Assembly: GCA_030680575.1 (NCBI GenBank)
Contig: JAUXVI010000024.1
Span: forward strand, 1-64,000
Source: Hylemonella sp.
GTDB lineage: Bacteria > Pseudomonadota > Gammaproteobacteria > Burkholderiales > Burkholderiaceae_C
Reading direction: 5' to 3'
Length of the DNA stretch: 64,000 nt
In this document: positions 19,310 to 28,187 of the stretch, one piece after another
Layout of the letters: every line of letters begins with the position of its first letter
Position numbering within the stretch: the first letter of the stretch is position 1
Program-made: the position numbers and the translations under genes
Notes under the pieces: generated by a model
The model's database searches: none
The model's input: the letters and a program-made list of their open reading frames with translations, nothing else
Told to the model about the DNA's origin: nothing

Positions 19310-20242
19310 TCAGAGCGCTGCGACGAGCTCCGGCACCGCCGTGAAGAGGTCGGCTTCCAGGCCGTAGTCCGCCACGCTGAAGATCGGTGCTTCGGGGTCC
19401 TTGTTGATGGCCACGATCACCTTGGAATCCTTCATGCCGGCCAAGTGCTGGATGGCACCGCTGATACCGCAGGCAATGTAGAGCTGCGGCGCGACGATCT
19501 TGCCGGTCTGACCGACCTGCAGGTCGTTGGCGGCATAACCGGCATCCACTGCGGCACGGCTGGCGCCGATGGCAGCACCGAGCTTGTCGGCCAGCGGCGT
19601 CATCACTTCGTTGAACTTCTCGCTCGAACCCAGGGCGCGACCACCGGAGACGATGATCTTGGCCGCGGTCAGTTCAGGACGGTCATTCTTGGCAATCTCG
19701 CTGCCGACGAAGGACGACTTGGCATTGGCTGCCACGGCGGCCAGCGTTTCCACCGCGGCCGAGCCACCGCTGGTGGCTGCGGCGTCAAAACCGGTGGTCC
19801 GCACCGTGATGACCTTGACCGCATCGGCGCTCTGCACCGTGGCGATGGCGTTGCCGGCGTAGATCGGACGCTCGAAGGTGTCCGGGCTGTCGACCTTGGT
19901 GATGTCGGAGATCTGGCCGACATCGAGCTTGGCCGCCACGCGCGGCGCGATGTTCTTGCCCGAGGCAGTCGCCGGGAACAGGATGTGGCTGTAGTTGCCG
20001 GCCACGGCCAGCACCTGGGCCGCCATGTTCTCGGCGAGGCCGTGGGCGAAGGCTTCGCTGTCGGCGTGCAGCACCTTGGCCACACCAGCGATCTGGGCGG
20101 CAGCGGCAGCAGCAGCAGCAGCATTGCTGCCGGCCACCAGGACGTGAACGTCACCACCGCAAGCAGCGGCAGCCGTCACGGTGTTGAGGGTAGCGCCCTT
20201 GATGGACGCGTTGTCGTGTTCGGCAATAACGAGTGCAGTCAT
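19310..20242 (-). CDS. etfA: Electron transfer flavoprotein subunit alpha
   Basis: A 310-residue ETF alpha subunit. The C-terminal FAD-binding domain is clear: [51 protein letters not shown] and [21 protein letters not shown]-type segments in the canonical order. With EtfB it accepts electrons from acyl-CoA dehydrogenases and passes them to ETF:ubiquinone oxidoreductase. The start codon is one base past the etfB stop, so the two are translationally coupled. It is followed by a strong terminator and then by an acyl-CoA dehydrogenase that is a natural electron donor. Confidence 0.96.
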   Translation of the reverse strand: MTALVIAEHDNASIKGATLNTVTAAAACGGDVHVLVAGSNAAAAAAAAAQIAGVAKVLHADSEAFAHGLAENMAAQVLAVAGNYSHILFPATASGKNIAPRVAAKLDVGQISDITKVDSPDTFERPIYAGNAIATVQSADAVKVITVRTTGFDAAATSGGSAAVETLAAVAANAKSSFVGSEIAKNDRPELTAAKIIVSGGRALGSSEKFNEVMTPLADKLGAAIGASRAAVDAGYAANDLQVGQTGKIVAPQLYIACGISGAIQHLAGMKDSKVIVAINKDPEAPIFSVADYGLEADLFTAVPELVAAL

Positions 20243-20243
20243 G

Positions 20244-20993
20244 TCAGATCACCTTCGCTTCATTCTTGAGTTTCGCAACCAGGGTGGCGACGTCGGGCAC
20301 CTTGATGCCGGCGCTGCGCTTCGGGGGTTCGCTGACCTTGAGGGTCTTGATGCGCGGTGCGACATCGACGCCCAGGTCTTCCGGCTTGACGGTGTCGAGC
20401 TGCTTTTTCTTGGCCTTCATGATGTTGGGCAGCGTCACATAACGCGGCTCGTTCAGGCGCAGGTCGGTGGTGATGACGGCCGGCAGGGTGATGGACAGGG
20501 TCTCCAGACCGCCGTCGACTTCACGCGTGACGCTGGCCTTGCCGTCGGCCACTTCGACCTTGGAGGCGAAGGTGGCTTGCGGCAGGTCAGCCAGCGCCGC
20601 CAGCATCTGGCCGGTCTGGTTGCAGTCGTCGTCGATCGCCTGCTTGCCCAGGATCACCAGGCCGGGCTGTTCCTTGTCCACCAGGGCCTTGAGCAGCTTG
20701 GCCACGGCCAGCGGCTGCAGTTCTTCGGCGGTTTCGACCAGAATGGCACGGTCGGCACCAATGGCCATGGCGGTGCGCAGGGTTTCCTGGCACTGGGCCA
20801 CGCCGCAGGAGACGGCGATGACTTCGGTCACGACACCCTTTTCCTTCAGGCGCACGGCTTCTTCCACAGCGATCTCGTCAAACGGGTTCATGCTCATTTT
20901 GACGTTGGCGATGTCTACACCGGTGTTGTCCGACTTGACGCGGACCTTCACGTTGTAGTCCACCACGCGTTTGACGGCTACTAGGACTTTCAT
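20244..20993 (-). CDS. etfB: Electron transfer flavoprotein subunit beta
   Basis: A 249-residue ETF beta subunit with [19 protein letters not shown] at the N terminus, [35 protein letters not shown] (AMP-binding region) and [16 protein letters not shown], all typical of the family. It binds AMP and forms the heterodimer with EtfA. ATG 20993 has GGAG upstream; an earlier in-frame start at 21017 would cover this RBS. A perfect 18-bp palindrome 39 bp upstream may be an operator. Confidence 0.96.
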   Translation of the reverse strand: MKVLVAVKRVVDYNVKVRVKSDNTGVDIANVKMSMNPFDEIAVEEAVRLKEKGVVTEVIAVSCGVAQCQETLRTAMAIGADRAILVETAEELQPLAVAKLLKALVDKEQPGLVILGKQAIDDDCNQTGQMLAALADLPQATFASKVEVADGKASVTREVDGGLETLSITLPAVITTDLRLNEPRYVTLPNIMKAKKKQLDTVKPEDLGVDVAPRIKTLKVSEPPKRSAGIKVPDVATLVAKLKNEAKVI

Positions 20994-21031
20994 TTCTGCC
21001 ACTCCAGCTAGTTGCAAATTCGGTTGTTGTG

Positions 21032-21049
21032 ATTGACGTGCACGTCAAT
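21032..21049. promoter_or_regulatory. Perfect 18-bp palindrome upstream of etfB
   Basis: ATTGACGTGCACGTCAAT is its own reverse complement. It lies 39 bp upstream of the etfB ATG. The TTGACGT/ACGTCAA half-sites resemble those reported for LiuR-type (MerR-family) regulators of branched-chain amino acid and fatty acid degradation; the regulator is not in the window. Confidence 0.6.
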
Positions 21050-21100
21050 GACAGGATTCTATTCGGCACGGCCTTCGTCTCCCGGCACACGGGCGACATT

Positions 21101-21126
21101 AAAAAAGAACGATCGTGCTTTTTTTG
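21101..21126 (-). terminator. Terminator-like hairpin after the ABC operon
   Basis: A-run plus G and T-run plus C pair around the palindromic core ACGATCGT, with one mismatch. Reading on the minus strand it ends with T-rich sequence about 80 bases past the livF-type stop. Confidence 0.6.
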
Positions 21127-21203
21127 ATTATAAACGGATCGAGCACCTGCTCGCTGCTTTATTTCAAAGGTCCGGGAAAGTTGCCACCGCGAGGGCGGCC
21201 ACC

Positions 21204-21974
21204 TCACTTGGCGCGGCTCAGGCCCAGGTAGGTCTCCACCACCTTCGGGTCGCGCGCCAACTGGTCGGCCGGGCCTTCCAGCATGACGTCGCCGGTCTCC
21301 AGCACATAGGCCCGGTCGGCCACCTGCAGCGCGGCGCGCGCGTTCTGCTCGACCAGCAGAATCGTGACGCCGGTCTGCTTGAGCTCGCGGATGATGTGAA
21401 AGATTTCCTTCACGATCAGCGGCGCCAGCCCCAGACTGGGTTCATCGAGCATCAGCAGGCGCGGCTTGGCCATCAACGCACGGCCAATGGCCAGCATCTG
21501 CCGCTCGCCGCCCGACAGGGTGGCGGCCAGTTGCTCGCGCCGCTCCTTCAGGCGGGGAAACAGTTCAAACACGGTTTCCAGCTGGTCGGCCGGGTTCGGC
21601 TCGCGCAGCCGGTAACGGCGGTAGCTGCCCAGCAACAGGTTGTCCAGCACGCTCATGCTGCCGAACAGCTCACGCTTCTCCGGCACCAGCGACATGCCCA
21701 AGGCCACCCGCTTCTCCACCGGCATGCGGCTGAGCTCATGGCCCAGAAACCGGATCTGGCCGCGCGTGTTGCCGGTCAGCGGCAGCGTGCCGCCCAGGGC
21801 ATTGAGCAGCGTGGACTTGCCGGCGCCATTGGGGCCGATCACGGTCACGATCTCACCCACCTCGGCGCGCAGATGCACACCGTGCAGCGCCGCCACCTTG
21901 CCGTAGCCGGCGTGCAGCTCACTCACTTCCAGCACCGCCGAAGGTGCCGCCACAGATAACGGTTCGGTGCTCAT
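21204..21974 (-). CDS. livF: ABC transporter ATP-binding protein, LivF type
   Basis: A 256-residue ATPase of branched-chain amino acid-type ABC importers. Walker A is [11 protein letters not shown], the LivF-like ARTF-equivalent region SLVPEKRELFGSMSV, signature LSGGERQMLAIGRAL and Walker B LLMLDEPSLGLAP with H-loop ILLVEQN. Its ATG at 21974 overlaps the stop of the permease-ATPase fusion (ATGA), so it is translationally coupled; longer starts would run far into that gene. It forms a heterodimer with the ATPase half of the fusion protein. It is the last gene of the transporter operon. Confidence 0.93.
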   Translation of the reverse strand: MSTEPLSVAAPSAVLEVSELHAGYGKVAALHGVHLRAEVGEIVTVIGPNGAGKSTLLNALGGTLPLTGNTRGQIRFLGHELSRMPVEKRVALGMSLVPEKRELFGSMSVLDNLLLGSYRRYRLREPNPADQLETVFELFPRLKERREQLAATLSGGERQMLAIGRALMAKPRLLMLDEPSLGLAPLIVKEIFHIIRELKQTGVTILLVEQNARAALQVADRAYVLETGDVMLEGPADQLARDPKVVETYLGLSRAK

Positions 21975-23737
21975 AGGCCTCCCAGATACGCTTCCAGCAC
22001 CGCCGGATCTTGCTGCACCACTGACGGCACGCCCTCGGCAATCAGGGTGCCGAATTCCATCACCACCAGGCGGTCGCACAGATTCATGACGAAGTCCATG
22101 TCGTGCTCCACGATCAGGATGCTCATGCCCTCACCACGCAGTCGGGCCAGCAGTTCCGCCAGCGCCTCTTTTTCCTTGTAGCGCAGACCGGCCGCCGGCT
22201 CGTCCAGCAACAGCAAGGCCGGGTCGCAGCACAGGGCGCGGGCGATTTCCAGAATACGCTGCTGGCCCAGCGCCAGGCTGCCCGCCGGCTCGTGCATCAA
22301 ATGGGCCAGCCCGACGCGCTCCAGTTGCCGTTGCGCCTCGGCCAGCAGCCGGGCTTCCTCGCCACGGTTCAAGCGCAACATGCTGCGCAGCACGCCGGCC
22401 TGGCCGCGCAAATGAGCGCCCAGCGCCACGTTCTCCAGCACCGACATGTTCCCCAGCAGCTTGACGTGCTGGAAGGTGCGCGCGATGCCGCGGCGCACGA
22501 TCTCGCGCGACGGTAGTCCCTGGATGTCTTCACCCAGGTAGCGCACGGTACCGCGCGTGACATCCAGCACGCCGGTGATCAGGTTGAACATGGTGGACTT
22601 GCCGGCGCCGTTGGGACCGATCAGGCCCACAACCTCGCCGGCCTTGACCTCGAAGCGCATGTCATTGACCGCCACCAGGCCGCCGAACTCCTTGCGCGCG
22701 CCCTCCACCACCAACAGGCTCTCGCCCGCTGCCGGCCGCGCGCGCACCGGCAGCGACTCCGCCTGCGCCGGTGGCTGCACCAGCGCCTGACGACGCCAGC
22801 GACGCGGCATCAGTTCGGCCAGATAAGGCCAGAGGCCGTTACGGGCATGCTGCAGCAGCAGCACCAGCAGCACGCCCAGCACGATGGTTTCGAAACTGCC
22901 GGTCTCACCGAACAGGCGCGGCAGCAGTGACTGGAGCTGGTCCTTGAGCAGGATCACCAGGCCGGCACCGAAGATGGCACCCCAGACATGCCCGGCCCCA
23001 CCGATCACCGCCATGAACAGGTACTCGATGCCAGCATTCAGGCCGAAAGGTGTGGGATTGACCGAGCGCTGCATGTGCGCATACAGCCAGCCCGACAGGC
23101 TGGCCAGTACCGCGGCAAAGACAAAGCACACCAGCTTGAGCCAGACGGTGCGCGCGCCCATGGCTTCGGCCATCACCACCCCGCCCTTGAGCGCGCGGAT
23201 GGCTCGCCCGGGACGCGAATTGAGCAGGTTCTGCGTGGCCACCACGGCCAGCACCACCACCGCCCAGATCAGGTAAAAAATATCCTGACCGGCACGCAAT
23301 GAGTAACCGAACAGTTCCAGCGGCGGAATGCCGCTGAGGCCGTCGAACCTGCCCAGGAACTCCATGTTGCCAAACAGGAAGAAGAACGACAGCCCCCAGG
23401 CGATGGTGCCCAGCGGCAGGTAATGGCCGGACAGCCGCATGGTCAGCGCGCCAAGGATGAAGGCGACCGCCATGCTGACCGCCACACCGGCCAGCAGGCC
23501 AAGCCAGGGTGACACGCCCAGGGTGGTACTGAGGTAGGAGGTGGCATAGGCGCCCAAGCCGACGAAAGCCGCCTGACCGAAGGAGGTCATGCCACCGACG
23601 CCGGTCAGCAAGACCAGGCCGATCGCCACGATGGCAGACAGGCCGATGTAGTTGGCCTGCGTGATCCAGAACTCCGGCGTGGGCAACACCGGCAGCAAGG
23701 CCAGCAGCGCGATGAAAACCAGGAAGAGCCGGTTCAT
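21971..23737 (-). CDS. Fused LivM-type permease and LivG-type ATPase
   Basis: A 588-residue fusion. Residues 1-320 are a LivM-like permease with about eight membrane segments, including [19 protein letters not shown] and the conserved [11 protein letters not shown] loop. After a linker rich in Pro and Ala, residues about 345-588 form a LivG-like ATPase: Walker [37 protein letters not shown], signature [16 protein letters not shown], Walker [12 protein letters not shown] and [12 protein letters not shown]. In most bacteria these are separate genes. The ATG overlaps the stop of the LivH-type gene and its stop overlaps the LivF start, so the whole set is coupled. Confidence 0.93.
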   Translation of the reverse strand: MNRLFLVFIALLALLPVLPTPEFWITQANYIGLSAIVAIGLVLLTGVGGMTSFGQAAFVGLGAYATSYLSTTLGVSPWLGLLAGVAVSMAVAFILGALTMRLSGHYLPLGTIAWGLSFFFLFGNMEFLGRFDGLSGIPPLELFGYSLRAGQDIFYLIWAVVVLAVVATQNLLNSRPGRAIRALKGGVVMAEAMGARTVWLKLVCFVFAAVLASLSGWLYAHMQRSVNPTPFGLNAGIEYLFMAVIGGAGHVWGAIFGAGLVILLKDQLQSLLPRLFGETGSFETIVLGVLLVLLLQHARNGLWPYLAELMPRRWRRQALVQPPAQAESLPVRARPAAGESLLVVEGARKEFGGLVAVNDMRFEVKAGEVVGLIGPNGAGKSTMFNLITGVLDVTRGTVRYLGEDIQGLPSREIVRRGIARTFQHVKLLGNMSVLENVALGAHLRGQAGVLRSMLRLNRGEEARLLAEAQRQLERVGLAHLMHEPAGSLALGQQRILEIARALCCDPALLLLDEPAAGLRYKEKEALAELLARLRGEGMSILIVEHDMDFVMNLCDRLVVMEFGTLIAEGVPSVVQQDPAVLEAYLGGL

Positions 23738-24786
23738 GCTTCTTCCTCCTCATCATGGTGCGGCGCCGCCAAGGAGCGCCAGAGCAGCACCGGCAGGATG
23801 AGCGTGAACACGATCACCTCCTTGTAGGCACTGGCCCAGAACGAGGCATAGGACTCGAGCAGCCCCACCAGCAAGGAGCCTGCCGCCGCCAGCGGGTAGC
23901 TGGCCAGGCCGCCGATGATGGCCGCCACAAAACCCTTGAGACCGATCAGGAAACCACTGTCGTAATAGATGGTGGTGAAGGGGGCAATCAGGATGCCGCA
24001 CACCGCACCCATGGCTGCCGCCAGCAGAAAGGAAGCGCGCCCGGCCTGCGTGATGCCGATGCCCACGATCTGCGCGCCAACACGGTTGACCGCCGTGGCA
24101 CGCAAGGCCTTGCCCGGCAGCGTGCGTTCGAAGTAGACATACAACAGCAGGATCATCAGCAGCGCGGCGACCACCACGGCCAGGCTCTGACCGGAAATGG
24201 ACAAGGCACCGACCTCAAAGCGCAGGTCGGTGAACGGCTCGGTGCGCACGCCTTCCGCACCAAAGGCCAGCAGGCCAATGCCCGTCAGCGCGTAATGCAC
24301 ACCCACCGACACGATCAGCAGCACCAGCGTGGACGCGCTGGCCAGCGGCTGGTAGGCAATGCGGTAGACCAGCGGCCCCATGGGCACCACAATGGCCAGG
24401 GTAAAAGCCACCTGCAGCAGCATGGGCCAATTCGTCAATGGCAGCGACAGGGCAGCGCCCCAGACCAGCACGGGCAGCAAGAGGATCTGCCAGGCCGCCT
24501 GCGCCACCTCGCGCAGGCTGCGGCGCTCAGGCAGGCGCGCAATCGCCGCCAACTCCATCAGAAATGCCGTGACCCCCAGCCCCAGCAACAGCCAGGATGC
24601 CGAGGGGAACTTGCCGCCTTGCAATGCGGCCATGGTGAAGGCACCAAATGCCACAAACTCGCCCTGTGGAATGAAGATCACACGCGTGACCGAAAACACC
24701 AGCACCAGCGCGAGTGCCAGTAGGGCGTAAATTGCACCGGAGGTCAGGCCATCCTGTGCCAGGATGGCCGCTATCGATAAATCCAT
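23734..24786 (-). CDS. livH: Branched-chain-type ABC transporter permease, LivH type
   Basis: A 350-residue integral membrane protein of about eight to nine segments. Typical LivH features are [33 protein letters not shown] near the N terminus (split here by family practice into several short motifs such as SGAIYAL and IPQGEF), [15 protein letters not shown] and [15 protein letters not shown]. It is longer than the usual 290 residues because of an extra segment near residues 60-110. I choose ATG 24786; the ATG at 24825 lies in the loop of a perfect hairpin and is unlikely. The acidic tail DEEEE is unusual. Confidence 0.88.
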   Translation of the reverse strand: MDLSIAAILAQDGLTSGAIYALLALALVLVFSVTRVIFIPQGEFVAFGAFTMAALQGGKFPSASWLLLGLGVTAFLMELAAIARLPERRSLREVAQAAWQILLLPVLVWGAALSLPLTNWPMLLQVAFTLAIVVPMGPLVYRIAYQPLASASTLVLLIVSVGVHYALTGIGLLAFGAEGVRTEPFTDLRFEVGALSISGQSLAVVVAALLMILLLYVYFERTLPGKALRATAVNRVGAQIVGIGITQAGRASFLLAAAMGAVCGILIAPFTTIYYDSGFLIGLKGFVAAIIGGLASYPLAAAGSLLVGLLESYASFWASAYKEVIVFTLILPVLLWRSLAAPHHDEEEEA

Positions 24787-24812
24787 CTCGTTCCCATCTA
24801 TCGGGATAACAA

Positions 24813-24835
24813 GAGGGGCGGCCATGCCGCCCCTC
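24813..24835 (-). terminator. Intercistronic hairpin between binding protein and permease
   Basis: GAGGGGCGGC and GCCGCCCCTC form a perfect 10-bp stem with a CAT loop. It lies directly after the binding-protein gene and before the permease. It probably allows partial termination or protects the 3' end so that binding protein is made in excess. Confidence 0.65.
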
Positions 24836-24868
24836 GGGTCATCCTAGGTTGCTTGCCAATTCAAGAAC

Positions 24869-26026
24869 TTACTTGGCGTCGCCGATCAGCTTCCAGGTAC
24901 CACCCTTGACCTCCACCATCACGCGCGCACGCTGGTCGAAACCGAGGTGATCATTGGGCGTCATGTTCATGACGCCATGCGAGACGGTCAGATCGGTGGT
25001 TTTTTCGATGGCATCACGCAAGGCGGCGCGAAACTGCTTGGTTCCGGGTTGCGCCGACTTCAACGCCAACGGAATGGCTTTCTCCAGCAGCAGACCGCTG
25101 TCCCAGGCATGGCCACCGAACGTGGAGAAGGTGCCGACACCGAAGGCCTTTTCATACTTGCCGATGTAGTCCAGCGCCACCTTGCGGATCGGGTTGGACG
25201 CCGGCAGCTGGCTGGCCACCAGAATCGGGCCGGCCGGCAGGAAGGTGCCTTCGCAGTCCTTGCCGCACACGCGCAGGAAGTCCGGGTTGGCCACACCGTG
25301 CGTCTGGTAGATCTTGCCTTTGTAGCCGCGCTCCTTCAGGGTCTTCTGCGGCAATGCGGCCGGGGTACCGGAGCCGGCAATCAGCACCGCATCCGGGTTG
25401 CTGGCCATGATCTTCAGGATCTGGCCGGTGACGGAGGTGTCATTGCGTGCAAAGCGCTCGCTGGCGACGATCTTGAGGCCACGCAGGGCGGCGAACTTGA
25501 CCATCTCGTCGGACCAGCCGCTGCCGTAGGCATCGTTGAAACCGATGAAGGCCATGGTCTTGATACCGGTATCGGCCATGTGGCCGGTGATGGCGCTGGC
25601 CATGTGGCTGTCGTTCTGCGGCGTCTTGAACACCCAGCGGCGCTTGGCATCCATCGGCTCGATGATGCGGCTCGAAGCAGCCATCGAGATGATCGGCGTT
25701 TCGGTTTCGGCGGCCACATCGATCATGGCCAGCGCATTGGGTGTGACGGTGGAGCCGATGATGATGTCCACCTTGTCTTCGGCCGTCAGCTTGCGCGCGT
25801 TCTTGACCGCGGTCGTGGTGTCGGACGCATCATCCAGCACGATGTACTCGACCGTCTTGCCCGCGATGGTCTTGGGCATGACGGAGAACGTGTTCTTCTC
25901 GGGAATACCCAGCGATGCCGCCGGCCCGGTGGCGGACACGGTCACACCAACCTTGATTTGAGCCTGCGCCAAGCCCGCGCTGAACAGCGCTGCCGCCAAT
26001 AGCGAGAACGTGAGAGTTTTCTTCAT
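24869..26026 (-). CDS. ABC transporter substrate-binding protein (LivK type)
   Basis: A 385-residue periplasmic binding protein with a Sec signal (MKKTLTFSLLAAALFSAGLA, cut near AQA). Family motifs are VGVTVSATGPAASLGIPEKN, TPIISMAASSRIIEP, FIGFNDAYGSGWSDEM and PDAVLIAGSGTPAALPQ. It has the general Leu/Ile/Val-binding fold, but relatives bind amides, aromatic acids and other acids, so the ligand is open. RBS GGAGA is clear. First gene of the operon; a perfect palindrome at 26081-26100 in its promoter region suggests TetR-type control. Nearby acyl-CoA dehydrogenase and EtfAB suggest an organic acid as cargo. Confidence 0.92.
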   Translation of the reverse strand: MKKTLTFSLLAAALFSAGLAQAQIKVGVTVSATGPAASLGIPEKNTFSVMPKTIAGKTVEYIVLDDASDTTTAVKNARKLTAEDKVDIIIGSTVTPNALAMIDVAAETETPIISMAASSRIIEPMDAKRRWVFKTPQNDSHMASAITGHMADTGIKTMAFIGFNDAYGSGWSDEMVKFAALRGLKIVASERFARNDTSVTGQILKIMASNPDAVLIAGSGTPAALPQKTLKERGYKGKIYQTHGVANPDFLRVCGKDCEGTFLPAGPILVASQLPASNPIRKVALDYIGKYEKAFGVGTFSTFGGHAWDSGLLLEKAIPLALKSAQPGTKQFRAALRDAIEKTTDLTVSHGVMNMTPNDHLGFDQRARVMVEVKGGTWKLIGDAK

Positions 26027-26080
26027 GACGATGTCTCCTGAGTAATTAATGGTTTTAGGTCGCCAAGCTGATTATGAATT

Positions 26081-26100
26081 AACCGACCGATCGGTCGGTT
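26081..26100. promoter_or_regulatory. Perfect 20-bp palindrome, candidate TetR-family operator
   Basis: AACCGACCGATCGGTCGGTT is its own reverse complement. It lies 55-75 bp upstream of the binding-protein ATG and touches the last base of the mscS-type gene. ACCGACCG/CGGTCGGT arms are typical of TetR-family sites. No TetR gene is in the window. Confidence 0.65.
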
Positions 26101-27362
26101 TAGGGTTTTCCACGGGGCGGCTCAGGCCCCTGTCGCAATTCGACCACCCGTTGCGGGTACGGAATCTCGATGCCGGCGGCTCGCAAGTCGCGCAGGATGT
26201 TGAGGTTGATCTCCGAGCGCAGGCCCTGCTGTCCCTTGTCCGGGTCGACGATCCAGACCGACAGGGTGAACTCCAGCCCGTCGGCGCCAAAATTGGTCAG
26301 GAGCGCCGCCGGCGCCGGATCCTTCAGCACCCGTTCGCAGGAAGCGGCCGCCGCACACAGAATGGCCTGAACCTGATCCACATCGCTGTCGTAGCCCACC
26401 GACACGGTGAGCGACAGCGACACCTTGGGGTCGGCCAGCGACAGGTTTTCAACCCGCTGGGTGATGATGAACTCGTTGGGAACGATGGACTCCCGGCCAT
26501 TGAGCGCGCGAATCAGCGTGTAGCGCGTCTTGATGTCGGTCACCATGCCCTCGAAGCCGTCGACACGCACCATGTCCCCGATACGCAGGGAGCGTTCGAT
26601 CAGGATGACAAAGCCGCTGACATAGTTGGCTGCCAGCTTCTGCAAGCCAAAGCCGATGCCGACACCCAGCGCGCCGCCCAGCACCGAGAGTGCCGTCAGA
26701 TCCACACCGACCGCCGACAACGCAAACAACAAGCCCAGCAGCAGCAGGACGGCGCGGATGGTGTTGGCCGCCACCTTGCGCATCGACAGATCACCCACCG
26801 CTTCGCGCAGAATGCGCCGCTCCAGCGTGGCCGAAATCCACAATGCCAGCACCAGCACCACACCCGAGGACAGCGCACCCTCGATCAAGGTGCGCAGGCT
26901 GACGCGCGTCTTGCCGAAAGCCAGCGTGATGGATTCAAGCTCCGCCTGCACCGCCGGCAGCAGGCCGGTGATCCAGAGCACCGCAAAGCCCCAAGCCAGC
27001 CATGACACCAGCCGCTCCAGAAGATGGACGGCCGGCGACGCCGGAAAGGACGCACTCAGGACCTGTGCAAACAGGCGGATGGCCGCCAGCGACATGAAGA
27101 TGGGAATCGCGACCTTGAGCACAGCCACCGGCTGGTATTGGGCCAGCGCATAACGGGCGGCATAAATCAGCACCAGCGCCAGCACCGGGAACAGCAGGCC
27201 GTCGAAGGTGCGCCGGCCGAACCAGACCGATTCCGCCGGATGGCCACGCCCGGCCAGCCGCGCCACGCCGTAGGCCAGCACGAGGCAGGCCGCCAGTACC
27301 AGGCCTTCGACCCAGACCCGGGCACCGCCCAGGTCATGCAGGAGGTTTTGCAGTTCACCCAT
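26100..27362 (-). CDS. MscS-family mechanosensitive ion channel
   Basis: A 420-residue membrane protein. About five to six hydrophobic segments occupy residues 15-210; the last is the pore-lining helix with VLGGALGVGIGFGLQKLAANYVSGF-type small residues (ALGVGIGFGLQ), followed by the MscS beta domain (ILIERSLRIGDMVRVDG, TRYTLIRALNGRESIVPN) and an alpha-beta cytoplasmic end. It opens under membrane tension to release solutes during osmotic downshock. The length places it with the multi-segment YbdG/YnaI-like group and not the minimal E. coli MscS. Its stop lies at the edge of the palindrome that precedes the ABC operon. Confidence 0.88.
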   Translation of the reverse strand: MGELQNLLHDLGGARVWVEGLVLAACLVLAYGVARLAGRGHPAESVWFGRRTFDGLLFPVLALVLIYAARYALAQYQPVAVLKVAIPIFMSLAAIRLFAQVLSASFPASPAVHLLERLVSWLAWGFAVLWITGLLPAVQAELESITLAFGKTRVSLRTLIEGALSSGVVLVLALWISATLERRILREAVGDLSMRKVAANTIRAVLLLLGLLFALSAVGVDLTALSVLGGALGVGIGFGLQKLAANYVSGFVILIERSLRIGDMVRVDGFEGMVTDIKTRYTLIRALNGRESIVPNEFIITQRVENLSLADPKVSLSLTVSVGYDSDVDQVQAILCAAAASCERVLKDPAPAALLTNFGADGLEFTLSVWIVDPDKGQQGLRSEINLNILRDLRAAGIEIPYPQRVVELRQGPEPPRGKP

Positions 27363-27508
27363 GGTTCACAAATTTCTCTTGGGCAGCCATCGCTGCGATG
27401 GATTGATTCTCACCGAATTGCCGTCTCCCCCCGCAAGGGCCAACCGGGTCAGGAACTTCCCGTGTTTTGGGCTAATCTACGCCCAAGCGCAACCCCACCC
27501 ACATCCCC

Positions 27509-27991
27509 ATGCCCACCTCCTCGTCCCTCCCCCGTCGTCAATTGCTGACCGCCATGGCCGCAGCCACGGCGGGTGCCGCCACCTCAGCCCAGGCCGCACC
27601 GGCCCAACCGGCTCCCGCAAACGATGGCCCGCCGCACAAGATCGTCTACCAGCTCAATCACTTTGAGCCCGAATACCAGGAAGCGGTGCTGAATTCGATC
27701 GGCGCCATGCTCAAGAAATACGTCGATGACGTCAGCATCGTGGTGGTGGCCTGGGGGCCGGGCATCCACCTGCTGGCCAAAAAGCCCAAACGCCCCATTT
27801 CGAAAACGCACCAGCAACGCGTGCGCGACATGAACCAGTCCTACGGCATCGAGTTCATCGCCTGCGGCAATACCATGCACACCATCGGCTGGGAAAAGGC
27901 CGACATGCTGGACTTCATCAAGGTCGAAGACGTCGGCGCCGCCGCCGTGATGGAGCTGCAGGAAAAAGGCTACGCCTACATTGCTTGGTGA
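27509..27991 (+). CDS. Tat-exported DsrE/DsrF-like protein
   Basis: A 160-residue protein with a twin-arginine signal (LPRRQLLTAMAAATAGAATS, likely cut after AQA). The mature part HKIVYQLNHFEPEYQEAVLNS, SIVVVAWGPGIHLL and GIEFIACGNTMHTIGW has the DsrE/F-like fold pattern, with a cysteine (FIACGNTM) at the place of the conserved sulfur-carrying Cys. Proteins of this type are often encoded with thiosulfate or respiratory genes, but none is adjacent here. The ATG has no clear Shine-Dalgarno site. Role unknown; a periplasmic sulfur or thiol function is a guess from the fold. Confidence 0.7.
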   Translation: MPTSSSLPRRQLLTAMAAATAGAATSAQAAPAQPAPANDGPPHKIVYQLNHFEPEYQEAVLNSIGAMLKKYVDDVSIVVVAWGPGIHLLAKKPKRPISKTHQQRVRDMNQSYGIEFIACGNTMHTIGWEKADMLDFIKVEDVGAAAVMELQEKGYAYIAW

Positions 27992-28006
27992 GGCCAGAAT
28001 GGCTTC

Positions 28007-28187
28007 ACCGGGAAACGCCGTGGAACCGGCTTAGCCGGGCCACTGGCGTTGCCCCCTGCAAGGGCGCTGAGGCCTGCGGCTCCGAGCCTGCCTGCGCAGG
28101 CTTGGACAGGCCGAAGAGCCACAGCCTCTGGCGCGGGCCTGTCTGGCGTAGCGAACGTAGGGAGCGAAGCCTGGGGGTGATCAACCA
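28007..28187 (-). repeat. Extragenic repeat block, copy B plus a second repeat type
   Basis: Bases 28018-28075 contain GTGGAACCGGCTTAGCCGGG and a GGCGTTGCCCCCTGCAAGGG segment, the reverse of copies A and C. The rest (28076-28187) is another GC-rich sequence with hairpins such as GCCTGCGCAGGC. No credible gene is present between the DsrE-like gene and the deacetylase stop. Confidence 0.55.

Noticed and set aside
17391-19367. 658-codon plus-strand frame across an acyl-CoA dehydrogenase
   Set aside because: Antisense of a gene with perfect family motifs; it has His/Gly/Val-rich shadow composition.
21975-22079. Longer start for the LivF-type gene
   Set aside because: The extra residues overlap the permease-ATPase fusion gene and have no similarity to ATPases; ATGA overlap at 21971-21974 fits coupling.
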